Shown piece by piece: positions 27,998 through 35,961 of a DNA stretch of 64,000 nucleotides (position 1 is the first letter of the stretch; each line of letters begins with the position of its first letter). The notes below the pieces were generated by a model. The model was not told the DNA's origin, did no database searches, and was given only the letters and a program-made list of their open reading frames with translations. Origin of the DNA: G965220305 sp965220305 (GTDB taxonomy: Bacteria > Chloroflexota > Dehalococcoidia > Lucifugimonadales > UBA3495); contig OZ244817.1 of NCBI GenBank assembly GCA_965220305.1, positions 4,030,001 to 4,094,000 of the forward strand. The letters are read 5' to 3'. The position numbers and the translations under genes were made by a program.

Positions 27998-29497
27998 GTG
28001 GTTCTGGATGTAAGTACAGCCCCGGGCGCAATGACCGGCTCCCGATATATTGAGAGCCTCAAGGATGGTCGAGAGGTGTGGCTGGATGGCTCTAAAGTTG
28101 ATGATGTTACTACCCACCCGGCTTTCTCCGGGATGGTTCACGAGTTGGCCCGAATCTACGATGTCCAGCACTCGGACCAGTACCGCGAGGAGATGACCTT
28201 CATCTCTTCCGAGACCGGCAACCGCTGCAGCCTCTCCTGGCTGCTGCCCCGGTCGGCTGAGGACCTGAAGAAGAAGCGGCGCAACAGCGAGCTTTGGAAC
28301 GAGCAATGCTGGGGCCAGTTGGGCCGGGGCCCCGATATTTTGGCTCCCCATATCATCACTCTGTACGGCTTCCATCGGGAACTCAGTGAGGTGAAGAACC
28401 CCCATTGCGACTTCGGGGAGAACATCGCCAACTACCTGCGCTACTGCACGGAGAACGACTGGTTCCTGACCCACGCCCTGGGCGACCCCCAGGTAGACCG
28501 CAGCGAGCAACCGCAGAACGAACAGCGCGCCCAGGGCGAGGAACAGGAAGTGGCCCTGCACGTGGTGGAGGAGACCGCCGGAGGGATCTTCGTCACCGGG
28601 GGTAAGCAGTTGGCAACCGCTGCCCCCATCAGCAATGAAACCTACGTTTCCCTGTCCGCCACCTTTGTCCGCCGCGCCGACCCCAGGTTTGTGATGGCCT
28701 TTTCCATTCCCACCGATAGCCCCGGTCTGAAGATTCTGTGTCGAGAGCCGGTCTCCCAGTGGGTGGGTGGTTTTGGGCATCCCCTGGGCGCGCTCTACGA
28801 CGAGCAGGACTCGATGCTCTTCTTTGACCATGTCCTAGTGCCCTGGGACCGGGTGTTCATGCTCTACGACGCGGCTCCCCTGATGCAGAGGTTTGGAGCG
28901 GCCATCAACTTCCAGGGCTGGGGCAACCTGTGCCGCATTCACGAGCGGATGCGCCTGATGACGGCAGTGGCTACGCTGATTGCCGAGGCCATCGGTGTCA
29001 TCGAGTACCGTGAGGTTTCCGCCAAGCTGGGGGAGATGGCGACCTATACCGAGATGTGGCGGCACGCCATGGACGGGGTGGAGCACAACGCCTTTCTCAC
29101 CGATGAAGGACTGATGTCCCTGGGGTCCATGTCGGGCATGAACATATTTTTCGCCCAGACCTCGGCGCGCATGGTGCAACTGCTCCGGGAGATATGCGGG
29201 TCCGGGTTGGTCATGCAACCCAGTGAGAAGGACCTGGCCAACCCGGAGCTTCGAGGCTACTTGGACCAGTACATGCGGGGCAAGGGCGTAGGCGTAGAGT
29301 ACAAGTCGCGCCTCTACCGCTTGGCCCACGATTTGGCGGTCTCCTCCTTTGGTATGCGCCAGGAAGTGTACGAGTACTGGCACGGTGGCGACCCTAACCG
29401 GAACCGGATAAACCTACTGCGGGGCTACAATCAGGCCGACATGGTGGAGCGAATAAAAGAATTGGTATCCAAACCCCTGGCCACGGGAGAGCCGTAG
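27998..29497 (+). CDS. 4-hydroxyphenylacetate 3-monooxygenase/4-hydroxybutyryl-CoA dehydratase family (HpaB)
   Basis: 499 residues. 'MTGSRYIESLKDGREVWLDGSKVDDVTTHPAF' is the HpaB N-terminus. 'DVQHSD', 'ENDWFLTHALGDPQVDRSEQ', 'GIFVTGGKQLATAAPISNETYV' and 'DSMLFFDHVLVPWDRVFMLYD' follow the acyl-CoA-dehydrogenase-like fold of the family. Members use reduced flavin to hydroxylate phenols or, in the dehydratase branch, FAD plus an iron-sulfur cluster. The Cys/His cluster ligands of the dehydratase are not evident, favouring a monooxygenase. GTG start at 27998 with RBS AGGAGG. The flavin reductase partner is not adjacent. Confidence 0.88.
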   Translation: MVLDVSTAPGAMTGSRYIESLKDGREVWLDGSKVDDVTTHPAFSGMVHELARIYDVQHSDQYREEMTFISSETGNRCSLSWLLPRSAEDLKKKRRNSELWNEQCWGQLGRGPDILAPHIITLYGFHRELSEVKNPHCDFGENIANYLRYCTENDWFLTHALGDPQVDRSEQPQNEQRAQGEEQEVALHVVEETAGGIFVTGGKQLATAAPISNETYVSLSATFVRRADPRFVMAFSIPTDSPGLKILCREPVSQWVGGFGHPLGALYDEQDSMLFFDHVLVPWDRVFMLYDAAPLMQRFGAAINFQGWGNLCRIHERMRLMTAVATLIAEAIGVIEYREVSAKLGEMATYTEMWRHAMDGVEHNAFLTDEGLMSLGSMSGMNIFFAQTSARMVQLLREICGSGLVMQPSEKDLANPELRGYLDQYMRGKGVGVEYKSRLYRLAHDLAVSSFGMRQEVYEYWHGGDPNRNRINLLRGYNQADMVERIKELVSKPLATGEP

Positions 29498-29904
29498 GCT
29501 AATCGGGCGGCAAGCTCTCGCCGGAATGCAACTTCGGCTCCCCTTCTTGACATAAAATAGCCGCTAGACCATGTGTTGAACCGGGGCGGGTTACCGCAGG
29601 GTCTTTCGATTGTCACTTTGAGGGGAGCGAATAGTCTAATGTCCCCGGACAGCGCAAGCCCCCACCCCTGGATTCCCGCCTTCGCGGGAATGACGGTGGG
29701 AGCGCTTGACTGAAAGCCCACCTTGGCTTTTGGCCGGACAATCGAAAGACCCTGGGGTTACCGGAGTAAGTCGCGGGAGCCAGGGGCCGCCGATCCTTCG
29801 GCGGTTTGACAGGCTGAAGTGCCAAACTTAGACTACCGCCAACTCTTTTGTCCTGGATGTGATCGACTAAACTAACCATTCTGGCATTCCAGGGCGGGGC
29901 AATA
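29498..29904. other. Spacer with repeats, no gene
   Basis: Contains the inverted-repeat element at 29599-29757 and a short tail. Nothing else is supported. Confidence 0.5.
29599..29757. repeat. MITE-like repeat with 18-bp perfect inverted ends
   Basis: CAGGGTCTTTCGATTGTC (29599-29616) is perfectly inverted at about 29740-29757. Between them lie a GAGGGGAGCGAATAGTCTAATG segment and a palindromic ATTCCCGCC-TTCGCGGGAAT hairpin. One arm plus the adjacent segment recurs at 1565-1614 (inverted) and from 57762, so this is an interspersed family. Confidence 0.65.
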
Positions 29905-31203
29905 TTGCGAAGACTAGCCGTCAGTCCTCCGGCAGCCATGCGTTACCCCTCTTTCCGGGCCTTTTGGTTCGGCATGGTGGCGTCGGTTAGCGGGTTCCAG
30001 ATTCTCCGCTTCGGCCAGTTTTGGCTAATTTTCGAGATTACCGGCTCTCCCCTGGCCCTGGGGTACGTGGGTCTGGCTAACGGGGTTCCGGCCATCCTCC
30101 TAAACCTTTTCGGGGGCGTGGCCGCCGACCGGGTGGACCAGCGACGCCTTATCATGATTGCCCAGGCGGTAATCGCAGTTCTTATATTTGGCCTGGCCAC
30201 CCTCACACTGTTGGAAATGGTGCGGGTCTGGCACCTTCTGGCCATGGCCTTCCTGGCCGGGGCCATTGAAGCCTTCGACCAGCCCGCTCGCCGGGCCCTG
30301 TTTCCCCACCTGATAGACCGCCGGGACATGATGAGCGCCGTTGCTATGAACTCAGCGGTCTGGCCGGGTACCCGCATCATGGCCCCGGCGGTGGCCGGAA
30401 TAATTATTGCCCTCTTTGGGACTGCGACGGCTTTCTACGTCTCCGGCGTGGGGTTTCTGGTTATGGCGGTGGTGGTCTACTTCCTCACCGTTCCCCACGT
30501 TGCCGGGCGTTCCAGGACCAGCACCTTCCAGGACCTGAAGGAAGGGCTCAGCTTTGTTGGGAGAAACTCTATCTTCTCCTGCCTAATCGCCTTGACCTTC
30601 TTCAACAGCTTCTTCGGCATGGCTTACATACCCCTGATGCCCATCTTCGCCGTGGACATTTTGAAGGTGGGAGCGGACGGTCAGGGATGGCTGATGGGCA
30701 TCGGCGGAATAGGGTCGTTGCTTACCAGCATCTGGTTCGCCGCCAAGGGTGGGGAGGCATCCAAGACTTGGCTGATTATCGGCGGAGGAATTTTGAGCGG
30801 CCTCTCGGTGGGCGCCTTTGCCCTCACCTCCGTATGGGTGGGGAGCTTCATCCTGGCCTTGGCGCTCATGTTTGTGGTGGGCGTGTTCAACACGATGCAG
30901 AACACCGCTCTCCAGGCTTCGATGCAGGTCTTGGTGCCGGACCACATCCGGGGGCGGGTGATGGGTATTTACGGGATGACCTACAACATTCGGCCCCTGG
31001 GAGGAATGCAGGCGGGAGCCCTGGCCGGCCTGATTACGGCCCCCTTCGCCATTGCCATCGGCGGCCTAGCAGTTGCCGTATTTGCAGTGGGGGCGGCCCT
31101 GGTCAATCGGGACCTGCGCCGATTGACCGGACTGGTCCAAGAGTCTGAAACGGCCCTGCGTGAAGAAACCTCAGGCCAGCCCGCACCCTCCACCGCCAAC
31201 TAG
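29905..31203 (+). CDS. MFS transporter (MFS_3, exporter-like)
   Basis: 432 residues if the TTG at 29905 is used, 421 from the ATG at 29938. Opening 'MRYPSFRAFWFGMVASVSGFQILRFGQFWLIFEITGSPLALGYVGL' and loop 'GVAADRVDQRRLIMIAQ' place it in the same EntS-like branch as the gene at 22282; the two are clear paralogues. About twelve helices. It converges on grdA with 14 bases between stops. Confidence 0.88.
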   Translation: MRRLAVSPPAAMRYPSFRAFWFGMVASVSGFQILRFGQFWLIFEITGSPLALGYVGLANGVPAILLNLFGGVAADRVDQRRLIMIAQAVIAVLIFGLATLTLLEMVRVWHLLAMAFLAGAIEAFDQPARRALFPHLIDRRDMMSAVAMNSAVWPGTRIMAPAVAGIIIALFGTATAFYVSGVGFLVMAVVVYFLTVPHVAGRSRTSTFQDLKEGLSFVGRNSIFSCLIALTFFNSFFGMAYIPLMPIFAVDILKVGADGQGWLMGIGGIGSLLTSIWFAAKGGEASKTWLIIGGGILSGLSVGAFALTSVWVGSFILALALMFVVGVFNTMQNTALQASMQVLVPDHIRGRVMGIYGMTYNIRPLGGMQAGALAGLITAPFAIAIGGLAVAVFAVGAALVNRDLRRLTGLVQESETALREETSGQPAPSTAN

Positions 31204-31217
31204 GGGGCTTTCCCTCC

Positions 31218-31676
31218 TTACTCGGTGGATACCCCCTGGTCGCGTACCTCTTCTACCACCTGGGAAATTTCGGCCACATCCAGGGCCATCTCCGCCAGTC
31301 CCACCTCAGCGTCATATACCCCGGCGTCAACCTGGTCCTTAATCTCCGCCTCCGTAATGTGGTACACCGGAAGGCCCAGGCCGGCCCCGGCCCAGGTGGG
31401 GTCCCCCTCCCGCACGGTCATGGCGTATAGCTTGCTGCTTTCCGGAGTTGGAGTACCCAGGAGCACCACCAGGTTCTCTTGGCCCACCCGGTCTACGGTC
31501 CGCTTAATCTCTTCTTGACCCTCCAGGTCAAGGGCTCCCGTGGCAGTTCAAACGAAGCATAGGGTGAGTTCCAACACCACTTCGGCCCCGGCGCTGCGAG
31601 CGCAGACGGCGATGCCGGCCCCCTGCACTCCGTCCCGCTCTCCCAGGGCGATTACCCTGGCATTGTTGAGTTGCAT
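31218..31676 (-). CDS. grdA: Glycine/sarcosine/betaine reductase component A, selenoprotein with in-frame UGA
   Basis: GrdA is the small selenoprotein that receives the carboxymethyl group as a Se-ether and passes it to component C, being recycled by thioredoxin. Read from the ATG at 31676: 'MQLNNARVIALGERDGVQG' matches the family start (GDRDGIPG). Then 'LCFV', a TGA codon (31550-31548, residue 43), and 'TATGALDLE', matching the family motif CFVUTAAGAMDLE with selenocysteine at U. Downstream 'QENLVVLLG', 'VREGDPTWAG', 'GLGLPVYHI' and 'VDAGVYDAEVGLAEMALDV' continue the family. Total 152 residues (family about 155-160). A 7-bp hairpin begins 15 bases after the UGA. grdC lies 22 bases upstream. 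sel genes are not in the window. Confidence 0.92.
31514..31532 (-). promoter_or_regulatory. SECIS-like hairpin after the grdA UGA
   Basis: On the coding (minus) strand CTTGACC (31532-31526), loop TGGAG, GGTCAAG (31520-31514): seven perfect pairs. It starts 15 bases after the UGA, inside the coding region, where bacterial SECIS elements recruit SelB. The small loop carries GG. Binding itself is inferred. Confidence 0.75.
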
Positions 31677-33011
31677 TGGTCTGACTGACCCCCTCTGGCT
31701 AAACCCGGCCGCTCTTCGCAGCGGGGTTAGGTTCCACAATCAGCGATATGCCGTCGGACATCTGGGTCATACGGCCCAGGAAGAGACTGCCCTTGGCCAG
31801 GAACATGGCCCACCGCATCCGACCGGCGCCCATCTCCTTTACGGCGTGGCCCAGAAAGGGCACCGCCGAGGCGATGTGCCCCTGGGTTGGCGCGAACCCG
31901 GGCATCCCGTGCCGCAGCACAAAGTCGGGCAACTCCTCGCGGCCAATCTCCCCGTTGCGAACAGCCAGCGCCCCTATGAGCCGGTAGTTTAAGCTGGGGA
32001 CGTTGCCGCTTCCCGAGGGCTCGGTAACTTCCGGGTTGTGCAGTTCGGTGGCGTACTTGTCCACGTCCCGGAAACTTAGACCCAACCTATCCAGGGGTTC
32101 GGAGACCAGCTTCTGAAAGATGGCCTGCTGGGAAGAACCGGCGCCGATGTTGTGCTTTCCCACCGAGTCCAAGCGCAGCACGGGACTCACGCCGTCGTCT
32201 TCGCCCACCAGAATGGCTACCGAAGCCAACACGTCTTCCAGAATCCACTGGTCCTGCGCCAGGTGCCCCTGAAACTTCATGCCCAGCTTGGCCAGAGAAC
32301 CGCCGCCCACAACGGCCACCTGCCGAAACACTCCTGAGCTGACCAACGCGCCAGCCAGCATCAGGGCGTGGACCGGCCCGCAACAGAAGGCTTTGACATC
32401 GGAACCCGAAGCGTTTTCCAGGCCGCACATCTCTCCCACGGCCTTGGCCAGATTGCCGCCACCCCGTTGGTACCGCTCACCCACCGCCTCTTCGCCGCTG
32501 TTGATTATGTAGTCAATGCTCAGCGGCCCGGCGGCGCTGGTGTGCAGCAGGGCCCGCAGGGACATGGCGGCAGTGGCCTTGCAGGCCAAGTTCTCCAGAA
32601 GGACCTCAGCAGTCAACGAGGCGTCTTCCTCGTGGGCCCGGCGGATGCAACCGACCAGCCTGCCATCGCCCAAGTGCAGGGGTAGTACCGAGGAGTCCTC
32701 TGCCAGCTTCTCCTCGATGTCGGATAAAGAGTGTGCATCGTCCAAGTTCTGTAGCTCGCTGGCTTCGAGCAGGGGATGGACGGCGAGGGCGGACTTGGCC
32801 CATCGGGAGAAATCCTCTTCCAGACAGACCAGGTCGAACAGGTCGGCGACCTTCAGCAGTCCGAGCAGTTCGTGTTCCGGCATTATTTCCCCCAGGGGGT
32901 GCCAGCGCTCTACCGGACGTTCCCAGTTGTACCAGGGCTTTTCCCAATCGCTCAGGCAGTCCGGATAGACCGACCCCAAAAAAGCCCGGTTTGGAGGATA
33001 AGCAGCGGCTA

Positions 33012-34242
33012 GTAGTCCAACATTTTTGAATTGAGTACTGACCAAGTGTATGCTACCAAGCATAGGGCGAAGAGGATTGGGGCGTGGGAGGAGGGGATGG
33101 CGATGAAGAGATACCGGGTCAAGCTGAGCGCGGAGGAGCGGCAGGAACTGAAGGCATTGGTGTCCCGTGGCCGGGTGGCGGCTTACCAGCAGACCCACGG
33201 GCGTATCCTGCTACTGAGTGATGAGTCCCATGCGGACGGGGGCATGAAGGATGAAGACATTGCCCGGGTTCTCCAGATTGGCCGTGCGACGGTGGAACGG
33301 GTGCGCCGGCGCTGCGTGGAAGAGGGTCTGGAGCGGGCCTTGGGGCGCAAGGAGCAACTGAACCGGAGGCAGAAGCGGTTGGACGGTCAAGGAGAAGCCC
33401 ACCTGATTGCCTTGGCCTGCGCTGAGCCGCCGGAGGGCCGGGCCAGTTGGACGCTGAAACTGTTGGCCGACCGGCTGGTCGAATGCGAGATAGTGGAGAG
33501 CATCAGCCCTGAAACAGTGCGCCAGACGCTGAAAAAACGAACTCAAGCCTTGGCTGAAGGAATGCTGGTGCATCCCGCCGCAAGGCAGCGCCGAGTTCGT
33601 CTGCGCGATGGAAGACGTGCTGGAAGTCTATCAGCGCCAGTATGCGGACAACGAAGTTCTGGTCTGCCTGGACGAGACCAGCAAGCAACAGGTGAAAGAG
33701 ACGCGCCGGCCGCGTCCGGCCCGGCCTGGGGCGGCGGGCTCCTACGATTACGAATACGAGCGCAACGGGGTGAGCAACCTGTTCATGTTGTTCGCTCCGC
33801 TGGAAGGGTGGCGCCGGGTGGAAGTGACGGACCGGCGCACCAAAGCCGATTGGGCCCGGGTGGTCAAGCAACTGGTGGACGAGGACTACCCGCACAAGGA
33901 CCGTATTGTGCTGGTGATGGACAACTTGAACACCCACCACCCGTCCTCGCTGTACGAGGAATTTGAACCTGCCGAAGCACGGCGCATCGCCGAACGGTTG
34001 GAGGTCCACTACACTCCCAAGCATGGCAGTTGGCTGGATATGGCCGAGATTGAAATCGGGGTGATGGCCCGGCAATGCCTGGACCGCCGTATTCCCGATC
34101 AAAGGGCTCTGCGGCGGGAGGTGGGAGCGTGGCAGCAACAGCGCAACCGGGACGGCATACGAGTGGACTGGCGCTTCACCACCGCGGATGCGCGCATCAA
34201 ACTAAAATCCCTTTACCCATCAATACAACACTGACGGACTAC
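33012..34242 (+). mobile_element. IS630-family insertion sequence A, inserted in grdC
   Basis: 1231 bases bounded by TA dinucleotides (33010-33011 and 34243-34244), the IS630 target duplication. Terminal inverted repeats start GTAGTCC at both ends, then diverge. The transposase reads in two frames, joined at a run of six A. The same ends (TAGTAGTC) recur in IS630-B and in the MITE at 38646. Confidence 0.92.
33097..34234 (+). CDS. IS630-family transposase, two frames
   Basis: The N-terminal helix-turn-helix ('KDEDIARVLQIGRATVERVRRRCVEEGLERAL', about 50-85) is in the first frame. The DDE catalytic part is in the second: 'VLVCLDETSKQQ', 'IVLVMDNLNTHHPSSLYEEFEPAEARRIAERLEVHYTPKHGSWLDMAEIEIG'. 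The join lies at CTGAAAAAACG (near 33530); the second frame is +1 (or -2) relative to the first. Reading through gives 'LKKNELKPWLKECWCIPPQGSAEFVCAMED'. ATG at 33097 follows GGGAGGAGGGG. Expression would need slippage at the A run; otherwise it is a decayed copy. Confidence 0.88.
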
Positions 34243-34389
34243 TAGGTCGTAGGGACGCAGGTGGGAAGTGAATGTAGCCAACAGTCCGGGCTGCCGGGCC
34301 AATTCTCGGGCTGGCTTTGACCCCTGGCGAACCAACCCCGGAGTATGGGCCAGGAAATAACTCGCCCCCTTGACTACCGGGTGCCGCAT

Positions 34390-34679
34390 TTCGTTTCCCA
34401 ACATTCAGCCATGTTACCCTCGCCCTTTCCGCCTTGTCCAGGATGAGCTATGCAGATCGAGGGTCACCCGGAGCGGGGCGAAGGGCCTAAAGTGCTGGAT
34501 GTCCTAGCCCTTTCCCTGCCGAAAGGTCACGATTGCTTGGTCGCGGGTTACCCAGAATGCACGCAACGTCGTGCTGCCACGAAGACCGGGATAGTCTCCA
34601 CCTGGAGAATCGAAGGACTCTGCGATTGCCCGCCGGGTTGGGCTGGAGGGCCACTGGAGTATTATGATGTCGGCTAGAA
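34390..34679. other. Spacer between grdC 5' end and IS982
   Basis: No gene is supported. It contains an intergenic repeat segment (GGAGCGGGGCGAAGGGCCTAAAG, split here as GGAGCGGGGCGAAGG plus GCCTAAAG, near 34470-34492). Any grd promoter or upstream grd gene would lie here or has been displaced by the IS982 element. Confidence 0.45.
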
Positions 34680-35753
34680 TTAAACGCTTGGTGTGAAATA
34701 GGCAATGTTACCAGCCAAGCAAGTCAACGAAAGCCAGCGCGGGGCGGCCCACTTGCCGATTCAACCAGATACAGAAATTATGCAAGGCGACCTTAGCCGC
34801 CAATCTGGTTTGAAAGCCGTCCAGTTGGTGCGGGCGCTCCCGGTCCAGCGCGAAGGTATGGTGGAGTTTGTCGAAGACGGTCTCCACGATCTGGCGTATT
34901 GCAGCCAGCCAACGGCGCAACGCTTTGGGCCAGGGATTCCTGCTGTTGCGCTGGGGCGGACAGATTACCCAGGCTCCGTAGCGGTCTCGCCACCGTTGGC
35001 CCGCCGCCTGGCCGGCAAAGCCTTTGTCCGCTACATGCCAGCCCCGGGCCGGCTCCCCCAAAGTGGGCAGTCTGGGATGGGGAGTATGTCGGAAGGCGAA
35101 GGAATCTTCGGCCAAGGTCTGGTCTTTGACGCTGGCTGGGGCAAAGCTGAAGCCGGTGATGACGCCATCGGGATTGACCGAAAGCAGCAGGTGGAAGCCT
35201 TCATACCAGCCCAGGCGGTTGCTCCAGCCAATGTCAGCCTGGCCAGCCAGCCACCCAGCGCCGCGGCGTTTGGCCGACCTGGTGGGAACACCGGAACTGT
35301 CCAGAGCCTGCCCCGTACCTGATACGGGGGCTTCGTAGCTGCAGCGCTGCCCGCGCAACAACTCCACCAAATGGCGGGAACAAGCCACCAGGGTCGCGTA
35401 GTGACGCCGCGCCAGCCGGTTGAACTGACTTCGGCGGGGCAGGGTGGGGAAAGCCGGGCCTAGTCGTTTGGCGGCATAGCGGTAGAAGTCCCCTTCACTC
35501 CGGAAGCGCCCCCACTGGCTGAAGATGACCAGGGTAATCACTTCGCTTACGCTGAGCGAAGCCTTGGGGCCGGGGGTAGGCTCGGGAAGGGATTGATACT
35601 TGCAGAAATCATCTACGGTGACATAGAGTATCGTCAGGAAGGTGTCCACATCTCCCATAGCTTAGCCTCTTTCTTGATAGGTTAGAAGCTAACTATCGGC
35701 TATGGCCACCTTCCTTATCAATTGTTAGTTTACAATTCACACCAAGCGTTTAA
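34680..35753 (-). mobile_element. IS982-family insertion sequence
   Basis: About 1074 bases with perfect 18-bp terminal inverted repeats TTAAACGCTTGGTGTGAA (34680-34697) and its inverse (35736-35753). It encloses one transposase gene on the minus strand. Confidence 0.88.
34708..35658 (-). CDS. IS982-family transposase
   Basis: 316 residues, apparently intact. 'FLTILYVTVDDFCKY...SLSVSEVITLVIFSQWGRFRSEGDFYRY' is the IS982 N-terminus. 'ALDSSGVPTRS', 'GFHLLLSVNPDGVITGFSFAPASVKDQTLA', 'HVADKGFAG' (second Asp) and 'RQIVETVFDKLHHTFALDRERP' (Glu) supply the DDE residues. Confidence 0.9.
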   Translation of the reverse strand: MGDVDTFLTILYVTVDDFCKYQSLPEPTPGPKASLSVSEVITLVIFSQWGRFRSEGDFYRYAAKRLGPAFPTLPRRSQFNRLARRHYATLVACSRHLVELLRGQRCSYEAPVSGTGQALDSSGVPTRSAKRRGAGWLAGQADIGWSNRLGWYEGFHLLLSVNPDGVITGFSFAPASVKDQTLAEDSFAFRHTPHPRLPTLGEPARGWHVADKGFAGQAAGQRWRDRYGAWVICPPQRNSRNPWPKALRRWLAAIRQIVETVFDKLHHTFALDRERPHQLDGFQTRLAAKVALHNFCIWLNRQVGRPALAFVDLLGW

Positions 35754-35812
35754 GTGTGTGCTGGACGAGTCTTGGATTACATCCAGCCCCCAACCTCTAG
35801 GTGGGAAGTACC

Positions 35813-35941
35813 ATGAGGGTCGTTCGTTCACAAGATATTCTCCTGGGAATGCACATCGGTACCGTTCCGTTGCGCGGCTGCATTCTTATGCACCCGTTTA
35901 ATCTGAGTCAAGTAGTTTCCCGGACGTATCGAGCCGAATAA
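35813..35941 (+). CDS. Small unknown ORF between IS982 and IS701
   Basis: 42 codons ('MRVVRSQDILLGMHIGTVPLRGC...') in the 208-base strip left between two insertion sequences. There is a weak GGTGGGAAG before the ATG. No family recognised. It may be a fragment of a host gene broken by the flanking elements, or chance. Confidence 0.2.
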   Translation: MRVVRSQDILLGMHIGTVPLRGCILMHPFNLSQVVSRTYRAE

Positions 35942-35961
35942 GCTCTTCACGGCCAAGGACA

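Larger units (their letters stand above)
31699..34389 (-). pseudogene. grdC: Glycine reductase component C, β-type subunit, split by an IS630 element
   Basis: The 5' part (34389-34243) encodes 'MRHPVVKGASYFLAHTPGLVRQGSKPARELA...SHLRPYDL', the GrdC start. The 3' part (33011-31699) resumes 'AAAYPPNRAFLGSVYPDC' and continues through a FabH/thiolase-like body ('SGSDVKAFCCGPVHALMLAGALVSSG', 'KYATELHNPEVTEPSGSGNVP', 'MPGFAPTQGHIASAVPFLGH'). An IS630 element (33012-34242) flanked by TA duplications lies between. Removing it with one TA restores '...HLRPYDLAAAYPPNRAF...' in frame. GrdC/GrdD release acetyl phosphate from GrdA. As it stands the gene is inactivated. An alternative start lies 5 codons upstream (34404). 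grdD and grdB are not found. Confidence 0.92.

Noticed and set aside
27929..28831. 300-codon open frame antisense to the HpaB-family gene
   Set aside because: It is a shadow of a strongly conserved family gene; no family features, and the composition follows the opposite strand's codon bias.
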